The notes under the pieces were generated by a model, which was given only the letters and a program-made list of their open reading frames with translations, was not told the origin of the DNA and ran no database searches. DNA of 64,000 bases from Aphidius gifuensis (lineage: Eukaryota > Arthropoda > Insecta > Hymenoptera > Braconidae): assembly GCF_014905175.1 (NCBI RefSeq), contig NC_057793.1:8432001-8496000 (forward strand), given 5' to 3'. Shown one piece after another: positions 54,301 to 64,000 of this stretch. The translations under genes were made by a program, and so were the position numbers. Position 1 is the first letter of the stretch. Each line of letters begins with the position of its first letter.

Positions 54301-57300
54301 GAGAGATAAAAAATATGTATACACAGTGAAAGTGAAGTTTTCGAAGGGAAAATTTATGTACCGGAAGCCAAACATACATCCAAATCTATCTTCTTTTATT
54401 TCGATTTTTATTTTCCCTCCCAAAAAATAAAAAAAAACTATATGTCTATATGTATAATAATAATAGAAAAATAAGTAAATATGTTTGGAGTAATTTTTTT
54501 ATTATTTTTTATATGTGAATATTTTGGTTTTAAAGTTTCAAAACTCACAGTGAAACTTTGAACGAAGAGCATGGTATTTATTTATTTTTTATTTTTTGTA
54601 TTTTTTCAGCTGTTGTGGAACGCGTATGATATGCGCGAAATGAGTTTAAGGAAGGACACGATGGACTGACAAGATAATAAAAAAAAAAAGAAGATGCAAG
54701 AATTACTTTTGGCTACCGCCAAGAGCTTCCTGGAACAAGACAGAAAATCCTTTAAATCTTATCTGATTTGTGGAAGATAGACAAAGGTGTCATGGATTTT
54801 TTTTTTTTAAATCTAGATCTAGACTATTTCAAGGTCTATATCAAGTAAAATTCTTGCACCTGATGATGATTCTCGGGATGCGTGACAAAATAATGAATAG
54901 CCGTTGCATGTGAATTTGGTAACCAGCCACTAAAAATGTAAATAAGTCATTCTATTGCTGCCAAGGAAGAGAGTAAAGTAACAGTGAGAATAAAAATAAT
55001 AAAAAAGAAAGTATTTTTTAAAAAATACAAGGATAAAAGTTTAGGGAAGCCTCTCATAAAAGCAACCAAGCAAAAGTGAAAGGTTACTTGATCTATGACC
55101 AAGTTCTTTACTTATATATTTTACCAAAAGCTACTATACTTTGCAAGGATTTCATAAAGTAGGTACATAATGGCCTGAACCAACTTGCCAGACTTATGAA
55201 ATCTTCTTTCAAATTGTAATGAAAATGAAAAAGTATTATCGATCATATGTGGTGTTTTTTTCATGTCGAATAAGGTTTTTTTAAATCCACAAACGAATTA
55301 CGAGTTTAAATATCCTGAACTGAAATTTCCGGAGCAAAATAACTGGCAAATAGATAATAAATTAATTACAAATTGATTAAAAATATGATAATAATTATTT
55401 GATTAATAAATAAAATAAATAAACATTTAATAAAATATATTTAAAAGATGAAAATATTAATGAAAATTAAATTTGAAATAATGATAACAGCGAGTCATTA
55501 CAATACGATGATGAATTAATTAATTTTTAAATAAATTAATTTTCAATTTATCCAAGATATATGGATAATAGTAAATTTGCAAAAAAAAAAAAATAAATAA
55601 ATTTTTAAATGGAATATTTATTTATTTATCGTGCTGATCATACTCTTGTCATAATTATTTTTCGACAAATTTTAAATCATCATAATCATCATTATGTTTA
55701 CATGTTAAACTATGCTTGTATATTATTTTTATAATTATTCATTTTCATTTTAAATATGGCTTTTTATACCAACACAAGCTACATAATGTTTTTATTTATT
55801 TTTGCTGGGTAAATTATTAACCAGGATATTTTATTTCGCGATGATTTGACTATCAGGATATTTAGTCGTGGTCCTCACAAACTTTCAATTGAATTTTTTA
55901 TGAAAAAAATAAATAAATAATTTAAATATAATTAAATAATCAATCATTTTCTAAAGTTAGTGAAATATACACAACAAAAATAAATAAATAAAATGTATAA
56001 ATGGATCGATAAAATTTATACAATAAATTGTATATATCAACATGGCGCCAGCCACCCACTGAAGAAAAGAAAAAAAAAAAAAAAAAAGAAGATGAATTAT
56101 CTAGAAATGCAACGTTAAAAAATAAAACTATATGTATATAAAATGAAACAGAAAAATACAAGGTAGAATGCCACAGTGTTGGGACAAAAGCGATAAGATC
56201 TTCAAAACTGGGATCAGTAATATTTTACAAAGTCATCGAAGTTGCTCGCCAACTTCGGCATAAATTACCATTGAAAAGAAGGAAAAAAAAAAAAGAAAAA
56301 AACACATATATATATTTCTTCCATCTTCCCTTAAAAGTTAGGCGTGATTCTTACCCGTTACGTGTTAACGTTACACGTATTTTTTTATTTTCGTTTTGTC
56401 TTTGCCGCCAATAAGTATAAGGCGGTTTTTGTCCATTTTCATTTTTCACTTTTTCTTTTTTAGGTGTAACAAGAAATGAAAAAGTGATTTTCTCTAATAT
56501 TCAAGCACCATGGGGCGTTAAACAAACACTTAACATTGTTAATCACACATATCGGTTGTCCAGTATTCATAGAAAAACAATAAATCGTGTTTGTTTTTTA
56601 GAGGCGTGGATGGCATTTGAATTTTTGTGGTTAAAAGCAGCCACAGTATTTTCATATTAAAATTAATAGATCTTTAAAAAATCCATTAGAAAAAAAAAAA
56701 AACAATTAAAATTTGTATACACTTGAATACCCTCAACACCATAGTCAATACAACTGTTGACAGAATATTATTCAAAGAAAAAAAATTCGAAAATATGTGT
56801 CAAACTAGTTGAGTTTTGATTGAAGACAATTTATCATCGAAAAGGTGGTCTCATCCAGGACATTGAACTTTTCATGTTACAAGAGAAATCCATTCAAACT
56901 CAGACATTCAATAAAATATTTACCAAAAATTTTCATCTAATTACATTTTCAAAAATATCGTAGCAAAAATAAAACGAGTTTCGAAATTAATACTGCAAAA
57001 CAATCGAAACGCTTGAAATTTTAGCTAACAAATCTGGACTTTTTTTAAAGATTTATTTTCCATTTATAAAGCTAAACTAAAAAAAGTTAAAAAAAGAATT
57101 TTTATTTATTCATTATTTAAAAATGAAAAATTAATATTTTTTTTTTATTTTTATTATTCTTTACAGTTACACAAAGAACCTCACACAAAGAAGGAATGAT
57201 GGATAAATTATTAGAGAAGAAATTCTCTGACGCAATGTCAATTGTCTAATCACATTGACAGGATTTTAATTGTCAAGATTTTCAAGTCGTTAGCATAAAT

Positions 57301-60300
57301 TATAAATAGATAATTCAATTAAATAATAACTTCTGAATTTCAAAATGTAATTTAATATAAAACTGACACAAATCAGAAGACACAATCTCAACTATTTAAC
57401 AAGAGTCAGAAGTTAAATTCAGATAGACTTGAACAGCTAACTGACTAACGAGAAATTTTCAGAGAGAAGATGATAATCAAATTTTTGGATAACATGAGAA
57501 AACACAGATATCACCCACGTAGAAATAAAACACATGAAAATTATTCACCTGTATATAACCAGCAGTGTTTATAAGAGACATTAATTTTCTCAGCATTGCA
57601 GAAATGACACCTTTTTTTTATTCAAGACAGAGGGATTTAAAAAAAAAAAATCTTTGAATGTCTCTGTTGACCAAACGGGCCTTTCTACGTCATACATATA
57701 TGTCAACCAAATCGTGGGAGGTATAGATATATACCCAAATAATAATAATGAAATATAAAAGAAAGGCAAAAGACGATATGAAAAATGTACCAGTCGTCGG
57801 GTTATTCAGAAAATTTTTTCGTTTGACATTTAATGTAAATTATGCGTTCACGCGTCGTTTTTCTTTTTATTTTTTTTCTAAAAATATATATATTTAGTTT
57901 ATTTTATTTATTTATTATTTTTCTTTATTCTCGAATCGGAAGAGATCATCTTAGATTTGAATTTTTGTAAATCAATTTAAAATTTCAACCGGATTTTTGT
58001 GACGATTATACAAATATCAACAAGAAAGTTAAAAAAAAAAAAAGGACAAATGTAAAATTATGTATTTAATGTTTAAAAATTAATAACAAATGTATTTTTA
58101 TTATTTTTTCAAACAATTATTGAGGCATTTGACGTGAAAAAAGTCAAAATATTTGGAAATTTTTATGGTAAACTGAAATTCTAAGTGAAAAATTGTACAA
58201 CTTTTTTGTTTATTTCACAATTTTTTTATCTCTCAGTGGGTTAAAAATGTAAATTAATATTCCAGCAATATATCAAATAAATAAATGAAAATATAAACAA
58301 CTACTTTAATCATTATCGTGTTATTATAAAGTCATAAGATGACTTACTAATCTTTTTATCCTCAATTGATTATTACCATAATCCTCGTTATCTCTTGATA
58401 AATTGTCAGATTAATTTTTATATATTATTTTGATATTTTCAACTCATGTATTAAGTGTAGGTATATACGAAATGAAAAAAAATTTAATAAAATAAATAAA
58501 TAAACAATAATAATAAAATAATCAAAATAAAAAAAAAAAGATAAATTGGAAGGTTTGGTATTTCAGAAAGTATATTGGTGAATAAAAAAATATTATCTGG
58601 GATAAAAAAAAAACCCATAAAATTGATAATAATGAAAATGAAAAAAAAAATATATATATAAACAAATAAATGAATAAATAAATCATGAGAAGACATTTAC
58701 CAGACTGTAGGTTATTAAATTACTACTCATGAATTTATTACTTTTTTTTTCGGTTTTTTTTTTGCTTATTATTTGTCTCTTTTTTGCAAGTTTAATATAA
58801 CGATATGGAATATCGACGCATTCATGTTCCCGTGGACACATAAGAGAGTTAAATTGGAGAAAAGATAATAAATAAAAAAAAAAAATGAAATATAATATAA
58901 GCAAATAAGCGAAATAAATAAAAAAAAATATTTTGCGCATTTTGCGAGAGGCATAAAAAATGTTTTATGTCCCGCGAAACTCGCCACGGCGGTCCCATCA
59001 ATTAGGACAAATCGTAAATACATGGCAGCCTACTCTCTGCCACGTAATCAACATATTCAACATACCAAATGAAGAGTCTGTGCAATTGGCCACCTATAGC
59101 CGTGTCGACAGCAGCAGCAAATACACTGAATATCTACTGAAATTGCCAATTTGCAATAAGAATATAAGGTTGTTAAATCAACTCGAGTAAAATTCCAATC
59201 ACAAGTATCGTCAATTTTAATTTCTCATTTTTAATCCTGTGTTATTTTTTTTTTTTTTATTATTATTTGTTAAATTAATGGAAGACAATAAATGCATGAG
59301 AGTAAATCATTTAATATAATTTTATAGCAATTTTAAAACATAAATATATATAAACAAATATATAATTTGTGTTTTTTTTTTAAGTGTTCAAGTGAGAGTT
59401 CAATAGCTGGTGAAAGGTGAGAATGCTATTGCGGTTTGTCACGCATATTTTTTTGAGTATGCTTTAACATACTAGACAAACAAGTGAATTTACTATGCGG
59501 TTTGAAATAACTACGAATAAATACCATGGTCAAAATATCCTAAATACAATTCATCGCGAAATAAAATAGCCTGGCTAATAATTTCCCCAGTGAAAATAAA
59601 TAAAAACATCATGTAGCTTGTGTTGGTATAAAAAGCCATATTTAAAATTAAAATGAATAATTATAAAAATAATATACAAGCATAGTTTAACATGTAAACA
59701 TAATGATGATTATGATGATTTAAAATTTGTCGAAAAATAATTATGACAAGAGTATGGATCAGCACGATAAATAAATAAATATTCCATTTAAAAATTTATT
59801 TATTTTTTTTTTTTTGCAAATTTACTATTATCCATATATCTTGGATAAATTGAAAATTAATTTATTTAAAAATTAATTAATTCATCATCGTATTGTAATG
59901 ACTCGCTGTTATTATTATTTCAAATTTAATTTTTATTAATATTTTCATCTTTTAAATATATTTTATTAAATGTTTATTTATTTTATTTATTTTAACAATT
60001 ATTATCATGTAGTAGATAAATTTGTAATCAATTTTTACTGTAATTTACATGCCAGCTAATCGTTTTACATTTTAAATTAATTTTCATTGTATCTATGAAG
60101 AGACACGTTTAAAAATTTTCAAAGTTAAATATACACGATCCACCCCACCCATTTTTAATTTGTTTCTTTGGACAAAAAAAATGCATTACTCTCTGTTTGA
60201 TTTTTATTGCATCTGTATTATAATCCTGTATGTAAACGCTGAAAAATACTGTGATACAACACAATGCAACGAAAATTGGTATCCAACGATCTTAAGGTTT

Positions 60301-61581
60301 CAGGATGTTTCTCTTGCAAATAAAAAAAAAACTAAAGTAATACGTATAAATATAAATAATGAAAAAAAAAATAAGATAATAAAATAAAAAAACGAAAAAA
60401 AAAAAAAAGGATAGAGAGTTGAAAATAACAAATAAATAAATAAGAATTCAGCAGCAGGATGGTAACCCTCCTCGACTTATTGGGAGGTTCATTTTGTCGT
60501 TCTCGATGCCGATGTTATCGCGAATACCGACCCCCGCGAAGAAGCACGCTTTGATTTAGTAACGACGAGATATCGAAATAATAAAAAATAAATATATATT
60601 TCTTAAATTCAATTTTACATTTCAAAATTTGTTTTTTTTTTTTTAATTTTTAAAACCTGATGATTCATAATTTAATTTGTTGTTTTTTTTTTTGCTTAGT
60701 TATTTACACATAAATAATAATTTATTGTGAATTATAGAAAGAAAAAACTTTTGAGACATTAAAACTGTTAATGTTTGATGAAATAATCAACCAAATGATT
60801 CGCTTTCATATTACGTATTTTTAAATTAAATTTTATAATATTACTTACCACTTTCAAAGGCACTTTGAATGCCAATATTTTAGTTCCTTCAATTGCAGTG
60901 CCATAAGGCTTGTAATTCATCCATCTATAATTGCAAAAATTAATTTTAAATATAAAATAAATCCAATAGAATATAAAAAAAAAATTAATGTGTTTACTGT
61001 CAATCAAGCAACTTGATGAAATTTAAAGAAAAAAAAAAATTATAAATGAATTATTATCAAACGAGTCAATAAATTAAAAAAAAAAAACTAAAAATTTAAT
61101 GATCAATAAATCAAGAAAAATATAAAATTTAATTATAAAAAAATAAAATAGAATCTCACTGGATTTCATCATCAATAATTTTTAATTTTCTAATTTCATC
61201 AATTTGAATTTTAGCGCCAAGCATCGCCATCTACACATCACCAGTCAAACTAAATAAATTTCCTCGATTGATAAAAAAAGACAGATGTAATTATTATTAT
61301 TTTTTTTCGGAGTAAAAAATTATAAACAATAAATTAACTCAAAAAAAAACAATCACCTACAAATTGCTAATAACTATAATTATTTATGACACTATTAAAC
61401 AATTATTTATAATTTAAAAATAATATTTATGTATGATAAATTGAAAATAAACAAAACACGATAAAATATAACCTCAAAAATTTAAATTTTTTAAATGACA
61501 TAAATATTAAAATAAACATGAAATTTTGTAGATTAATATCTTCACTAATTAATAATCAACTTACCGGTCTGGTAACGGCAT
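35307..61581 (-). CDS. DUSP11: RNA 5'-triphosphatase, DUSP11/PIR-1 family, eight exons, 442 aa
   Basis: Coding exons on the minus strand: 61581-61565, 60924-60849, 49541-49510, 49302-49215, 48553-48474, 40505-40462, 36898-36791 and 36190-35307. All have GT..AG borders and join in frame (443 codons with stop). The family removes 5' gamma/beta phosphates from RNA. The N-terminus MPLPDRW, then GTKILAFKVPLK, FVIDLTNTNRYY and the signature GVHCTHGLNRTGYLVCRYL (nucleophile C120, Arg126 of HCxxGxxR) follow human DUSP11 nearly segment by segment; ARGHPIERQEYIEAL closes the phosphatase domain at about residue 170. The remaining 270 residues are basic, rich in Asn, Arg, Pro and Tyr, and look disordered, with a short repeat of PHLPVG. 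Intron 2 is 11.3 kb, intron 5 about 8 kb and intron 6 about 3.6 kb. They hold four copies of an interspersed repeat. The tiny 17-nt first exon is supported because MPLPDR continues directly into the conserved WMNYKPYG. DPCD lies about 330 bp upstream on the same strand. Confidence 0.93.
35731..35802 (-). repeat. 18-bp minisatellite in the DUSP11 last exon, four units
   Basis: Four tandem copies of an 18-bp unit (plus-strand GGTCCAACTGGTAAATGT, the last with one change) encode repeated PHLPVG hexapeptides in the disordered tail. The near-identity of the units suggests recent slippage, and copy number is likely polymorphic. Confidence 0.9.
36791..36898 (-). CDS. DUSP11: DUSP11 exon 7, catalytic P-loop exon
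   Basis: This 108-nt exon encodes GELIGVHCTHGLNRTGY and the following helix LVCRYLVQQLGWNLNNAIE. It contains the complete phosphatase P-loop with Cys120 and Arg126, so the enzyme is expected to be active. HCTHGLNRTGY is the form used by DUSP11 and baculovirus-type RNA phosphatases rather than by protein-directed dual-specificity phosphatases. Acceptor TTTCAG and donor GTAAAT flank it. Confidence 0.95.
37909..38421 (+). mobile_element. 0.5-kb dispersed repeat family, copy 2, upstream of DUSP11 exon 7 region
   Basis: Full-length copy inside DUSP11 intron 6, antisense to that gene. It starts CATGGTCAAAATATCCTAAA and ends GATAAATTTGTAATTGATTT. The variable AT-rich stretch before the 3' end differs in length from the other copies. 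Confidence 0.88.
40506..48473 (-). other. DUSP11 intron 5, about 8 kb
   Basis: No nested gene recognised. It contains the TTTA-rich duplicated block at 42.3-42.9 kb. Less AT-biased patches occur at about 41280-41640, 44220-44600 and 47320-47620. The last has a short inverted pair GGGGTCC..GGACCC at about 47441-47461. One further patch is at 48030-48240. These may be regulatory or non-coding exons. Confidence 0.6.
42296..42905 (+). repeat. TTTA/AAAT-rich block with two diverged tandem segments
   Basis: It opens with about 11 TTTA units, followed by related segments. TAATACGTT..AACAATTAG..AAGACGAATT near 42357 recurs as TAATACGTT..AACAATGAG..AAGATGAATT near 42620, and AAATTTAACGATAAG..AAAAATAAATAAATAGACTA near 42447-42541 recurs near 42790-42900. 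It is a diverged local duplication broken up by tetranucleotide expansion, in DUSP11 intron 5. Confidence 0.75.
49404..49456. repeat. Hairpin-forming inverted repeat in DUSP11 intron 3
   Basis: An A-run and AGACATGTTATTCGA are followed, after a 3-base loop, by TCGAAATAACATGTCT and a T-run. The stem is 15-16 bp with one unpaired base, extended by about 8 A:T pairs. It lies within a 207-bp intron. It could be the relic of a tiny MITE or simply a structured intron; no evidence of a small RNA is available. Confidence 0.8.
51747..52275 (+). mobile_element. 0.5-kb dispersed repeat family, copy 3, in DUSP11 intron 2
   Basis: Starts ACCATGGTCAAAATATCC and ends TTTGTAATTAATTTA. Nearly identical to copy 2 apart from the A/T-run lengths and a longer AT-rich tail. 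Confidence 0.88.
55358..55873 (-). mobile_element. 0.5-kb dispersed repeat family, copy 4 (minus), in DUSP11 intron 2
   Basis: Inverted relative to copies 3 and 5 on either side. Its 5' end differs from the others (on the element strand GGACCACGACTAAATATCCTG), which helps to define the variable first 50 bases. The 3' tail closely matches copy 3. Confidence 0.87.
59523..60033 (+). mobile_element. 0.5-kb dispersed repeat family, copy 5, in DUSP11 intron 2
   Basis: Starts ACCATGGTCAAAATATCC. It lacks about 13 bases near the start that copies 2 and 3 contain (the TTTGCCTAATCAAA part), and has a diverged 3' tail. Confidence 0.88.
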
Positions 61582-61909
61582 TTTAATAATTACACAATTA
61601 ATTTATACACTTTTTTTTTGTTTATAAACAACGACAGTATAAACACACCACACTGAACCACACAACTTGGAGCGTGACAACTGACTGACTGTAAAAATCT
61701 ACAATACCAACATGACGTCATAATTTGTTGTTAACATTAAGCTTTAAAAAAAATATTAAATTAAAAATACTTGGTTTAAATTATTCTCAACAAACTATTT
61801 ATTTTTTTATTTAAAAAATTAAGCTACTAATTATTAATTATAAAACAGCAATTTAAAATGATGACTTGTTGTTTGTAAATTTAACAAATTAATCATCTAA
61901 ATTAATTAT

Positions 61910-62776
61910 TTAATTTGTTGGACATTGTGGATCACCTTCTTCTCTTGTTGGCAGACTTAGTACAACATTTAATATTTCTTTCTCAAGTTGTAACAAAGCT
62001 GGAGGTTTATCATACTGAAAATAAAAATAACAAATTAATATTTCGTTTACTAAAATTTATAAATTAATTAATTAACATACTGTTATTATAAGAGTGTTGT
62101 ATTTATGAGTAAATTTAATTCTGTCTTGTTCTGGTTTAAGATGAATTCTTTCTAAATCAGGAACTTTTAATTTTTTGTAATATTTTTTATTACTTGTTCG
62201 AATGATTATTGTATCATCTTCAGCAGTTACTGAATAAACATTTTCTGGATACTCGAGATTTCTTATTCTCCATTCAAGTGATAATTTTGTTATTCTTCTT
62301 GAAACAATTGGCTGAAATTAAATCATTCAATTTTTAATTAATAATCTTGTTAACTTTGGGATTAATTGGGGTTTTTTTTTTTTACTTACAGCACTTGAAC
62401 TTTCTTTGATATTAAAATTTTCAAGAGTATCAATTTTTGATGGCTCTGGATCACCAACTTCTACGATCCATCCATTGTCTTGGCCTAATTTTCCTTTTTC
62501 TCTCCATGCTCGTCGTGTCACAACATTTGTACGTGTGTTATATTCTTCAACCATTTGTTGTCCATCATCAAATAAAAAGTGGACTTTTCGATTATCTAAA
62601 AAATCAATACAAGCTTTAAAATTTGACAGTCTAAATAAATTTATTGTTTTTAATTTAATTTATACTCGTGAAAATTAATAGAGATGTGATAAATAATTTA
62701 TATGAATTTTACCATTTTGAATAATTGCAGTTTTTTTAGCTTTTTTTATAGTTTCTAGCCAATTTTCTAACGCCAT
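61910..62776 (-). CDS. DPCD: DPCD protein, four exons, 201 aa
   Basis: Exons 62776-62713, 62595-62390, 62311-62081 and 62014-61910 join in frame to 201 residues, essentially the length of vertebrate DPCD (203). Family landmarks in order: a start MALENWLETIKKA, then RKVHFLFDDGQQMVEEYN, WIVEVGDPEP, KLSLEWRIRNLEYPENVYSV, IIIRTSNKKYYKK and a final Gln/Glu-rich helix. DPCD (named for deletion in a primary ciliary dyskinesia model) is a conserved protein with a CS/p23-like fold reported to bind the RUVBL1/RUVBL2 ATPases. It is linked to cilium and dynein-arm assembly. All introns are short, with GT..AG sites. The start is the only Met before the conserved first helix. The stop lies 329 bp from the DUSP11 start codon on the same strand, so the DUSP11 promoter must lie within or just beyond the 3' end of DPCD. 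Confidence 0.95.
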
Positions 62777-63062
62777 GCTGGTGTCACATTTGAGTTTGTT
62801 ATTTTATTGTTTAGTTTGTTGGTTAATTGTTATTGGTTCCATGACAACTGTTGTCAACAAAAAAAAAATAAATAAATAATAATCAATAATAATATGGCCG
62901 CTGACATGAGTGCCAACTTGTATAAAATAAATGTTTTCAAGTTGAGTTTATTGATAAGGTAGAAATTGATAATACAATATGAGTTTAGACATGTGTTTTT
63001 TTACCAAATCACAACAAATCAATATTGTTTATATTTGTTGCAGTTGAATTATTAAATTGTCG

Positions 63063-63553
63063 ATGTGTAAAACATTCTGTACTTGTAGATTAATTGTTGT
63101 TTTATCGTTAAAGGTTTTATCAATTGTCTATGGAAGAGTAGCAACATTAGTTGGAATTACTTCATCATCATCATCATCAACTGTTCAACAGTAACAAGTA
63201 ATATTTGGTAAACAATTTGTCTTTATTTTGTTTAAATTAACTAAATAATTCAAGTAGTTATTTTTACAGATTGTTAAGAGCTCACTTTGACCAGTATGTT
63301 GATGTTTTAAGCTTGTTGTTTGGGACGTGATACACTTGATGGTAAAATGTTAGGATGTATCAATAACAAACGTCTTGATGGTAAATATAAGAAATTAACT
63401 CATTGATTCTTATAAACTATAGCATTAAGATCATTCAAAATTGGAACATTAATTTATTTATGCAGCTACATGCGGAATGAAATTAATTTATATAGTTGGT
63501 ATTGTATGTTCTATATAGTTCAACAATTTGGTCATTCTTTTTTAAAACAGGTT
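63063..63553 (+). pseudogene. Unrecognised, possibly spliced small gene or gene remnant
   Basis: A 43-codon frame starts at 63063 (MCKTFCTCRLIVVLSL.., Cys-rich then hydrophobic, ending in a Ser run coded by ATC/TCA repeats) and could splice at CAACA|GTAACA. A good acceptor TTTTTACAG near 63271 would add LLRAHFDQYVDVLSLLFGT before a TGA. Reading past that stop in another frame gives TLDGKMLGCINNKRLDGK. A further acceptor TTTATGCAG near 63463 opens a short frame up to AAACAG|GTTTTG. The series of plausible splice sites, located 290 bp from the DPCD start and diverging from it, looks gene-like. The in-frame stop and poor first donor suggest decay or a wrong model. I do not recognise the protein. 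Confidence 0.22.
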
Positions 63554-63702
63554 TTGATTTTTAATTAGTACATTTATATAATTTGTTTATGATGACTTGA
63601 ATATGTTTATTCTACAGAATTTACAATAACATATATTATTGATGATTTTTATATAAGTTTCAATTCAATATCTACAATTATCGGAGATAATTTTTTTTTT
63701 TT

Positions 63703-63991
63703 TTAGTTGTGTTTTGATTTAGCGCTTTCTCTCATTAAATTGTATAATGAATAGACAACCTGTGCAATCTGTTGAAAAATTACAATATAAAATTATTATA
63801 AAAATTTTAAATGAATTTATTTTACATTGACTTACATTTTTCAACGATTCGCGAGATGGTTTAATAATTTTTCCAGTTGTAAAATCAAATGGCTTTTGTG
63901 TTTTTGTCATCACAATCATCAAACTCTTTTTCGTCTTTTCACTTAAAATTTTCCAATTCGCTGATGTTATAATTTGATGCAGTTCTTCAAA
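63703..63991 (-). CDS. Odorant receptor (7tm_6), last two exons, partial
   Basis: Exons 63991-63836 and 63768-63703 (stop TAA) join in phase and encode the final 73 residues of a protein whose remainder lies beyond the window edge. The pattern KKSLMIVMTKTQKPF, then TTGKIIKPSRESLKN and IAQVVYSLYNLMRES, is the C-terminal signature of insect odorant receptors: a basic stretch into the last intracellular loop, the KPF..T.GKI motif, then the final helix with YSLY. A phase-0 intron between the KPF/GKI exon and the last-helix exon is commonly seen in hymenopteran receptors. These proteins form ligand-gated cation channels with Orco in olfactory neurons. The subfamily cannot be told from this short piece. 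Confidence 0.85.
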
Positions 63992-64000
63992 CTAAAAAAA

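Larger units (their letters stand above)
49542..60848 (-). other. DUSP11 intron 2, about 11.3 kb
   Basis: Carries three copies of the 0.5-kb repeat family (one inverted). Less AT-biased stretches lie at about 50430-50560, 52560-52700, 54100-54200 and 58960-59180. The stretch at 58960-59180 holds a 76-codon plus-strand frame (MFYVPRNSPRRSHQLG..) of unusually even composition, which I cannot assign to a family. No nested gene is supported. Confidence 0.55.

Overview
This is an AT-rich eukaryotic nuclear window (estimated by eye at close to 80% A+T). Its genes contain introns with GT..AG splice sites and polypyrimidine acceptors, and it holds many homopolymer runs, microsatellites and interspersed repeats. 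An insect-type 7tm_6 odorant receptor exon, an insect-like neprilysin and the extreme AT bias suggest an insect, most plausibly a hymenopteran such as a braconid or aphidiine parasitoid wasp. That taxonomic call is inference.

Layout. From 1 to about 27.4 kb there is no gene I can identify. This stretch holds a tRNA-derived SINE-like element with a hairpin body (about 0.86-1.1 kb), a roughly 1.07-kb foldback-like element with an array of 189-bp units (10.1-11.2 kb), a 700-bp direct duplication (17.7-18.4 and 20.56-21.2 kb), a displaced fragment of the neprilysin gene (23.2-23.7 kb) and one copy of a 0.5-kb repeat family (25.0-25.5 kb). At 27.45-30.19 kb (+ strand) lies an intact six-exon gene for a 512-residue type II membrane protein of the M13 (neprilysin) family. 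It has lost the zinc-binding motif and the third zinc ligand, so it is predicted to be a pseudopeptidase. A second displaced fragment, covering exons 2, 3 and the start of exon 4, sits at 33.95-34.55 kb.

From 35.3 to 61.6 kb (- strand) a single gene spans 26 kb. It is the orthologue of DUSP11/PIR-1, the RNA 5'-triphosphatase of the dual-specificity phosphatase fold, with eight coding exons and introns of up to 11.3 kb. Four of the five copies of the 0.5-kb repeat family lie in its introns, some in opposite orientation. About 330 bp upstream on the same strand is a complete four-exon DPCD gene (61.9-62.8 kb). The right edge (63.7-64.0 kb, - strand) carries the last two exons of an odorant receptor that continues outside the window.

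The three confident genes are not an operon and have no obvious joint function. DPCD and DUSP11 are housekeeping-type neighbours. The neprilysin pseudoenzyme and its locally scattered fragments form the rapidly evolving part of the window. Exon boundaries were worked out by hand from splice consensus, phase and family similarity. No database search was possible.
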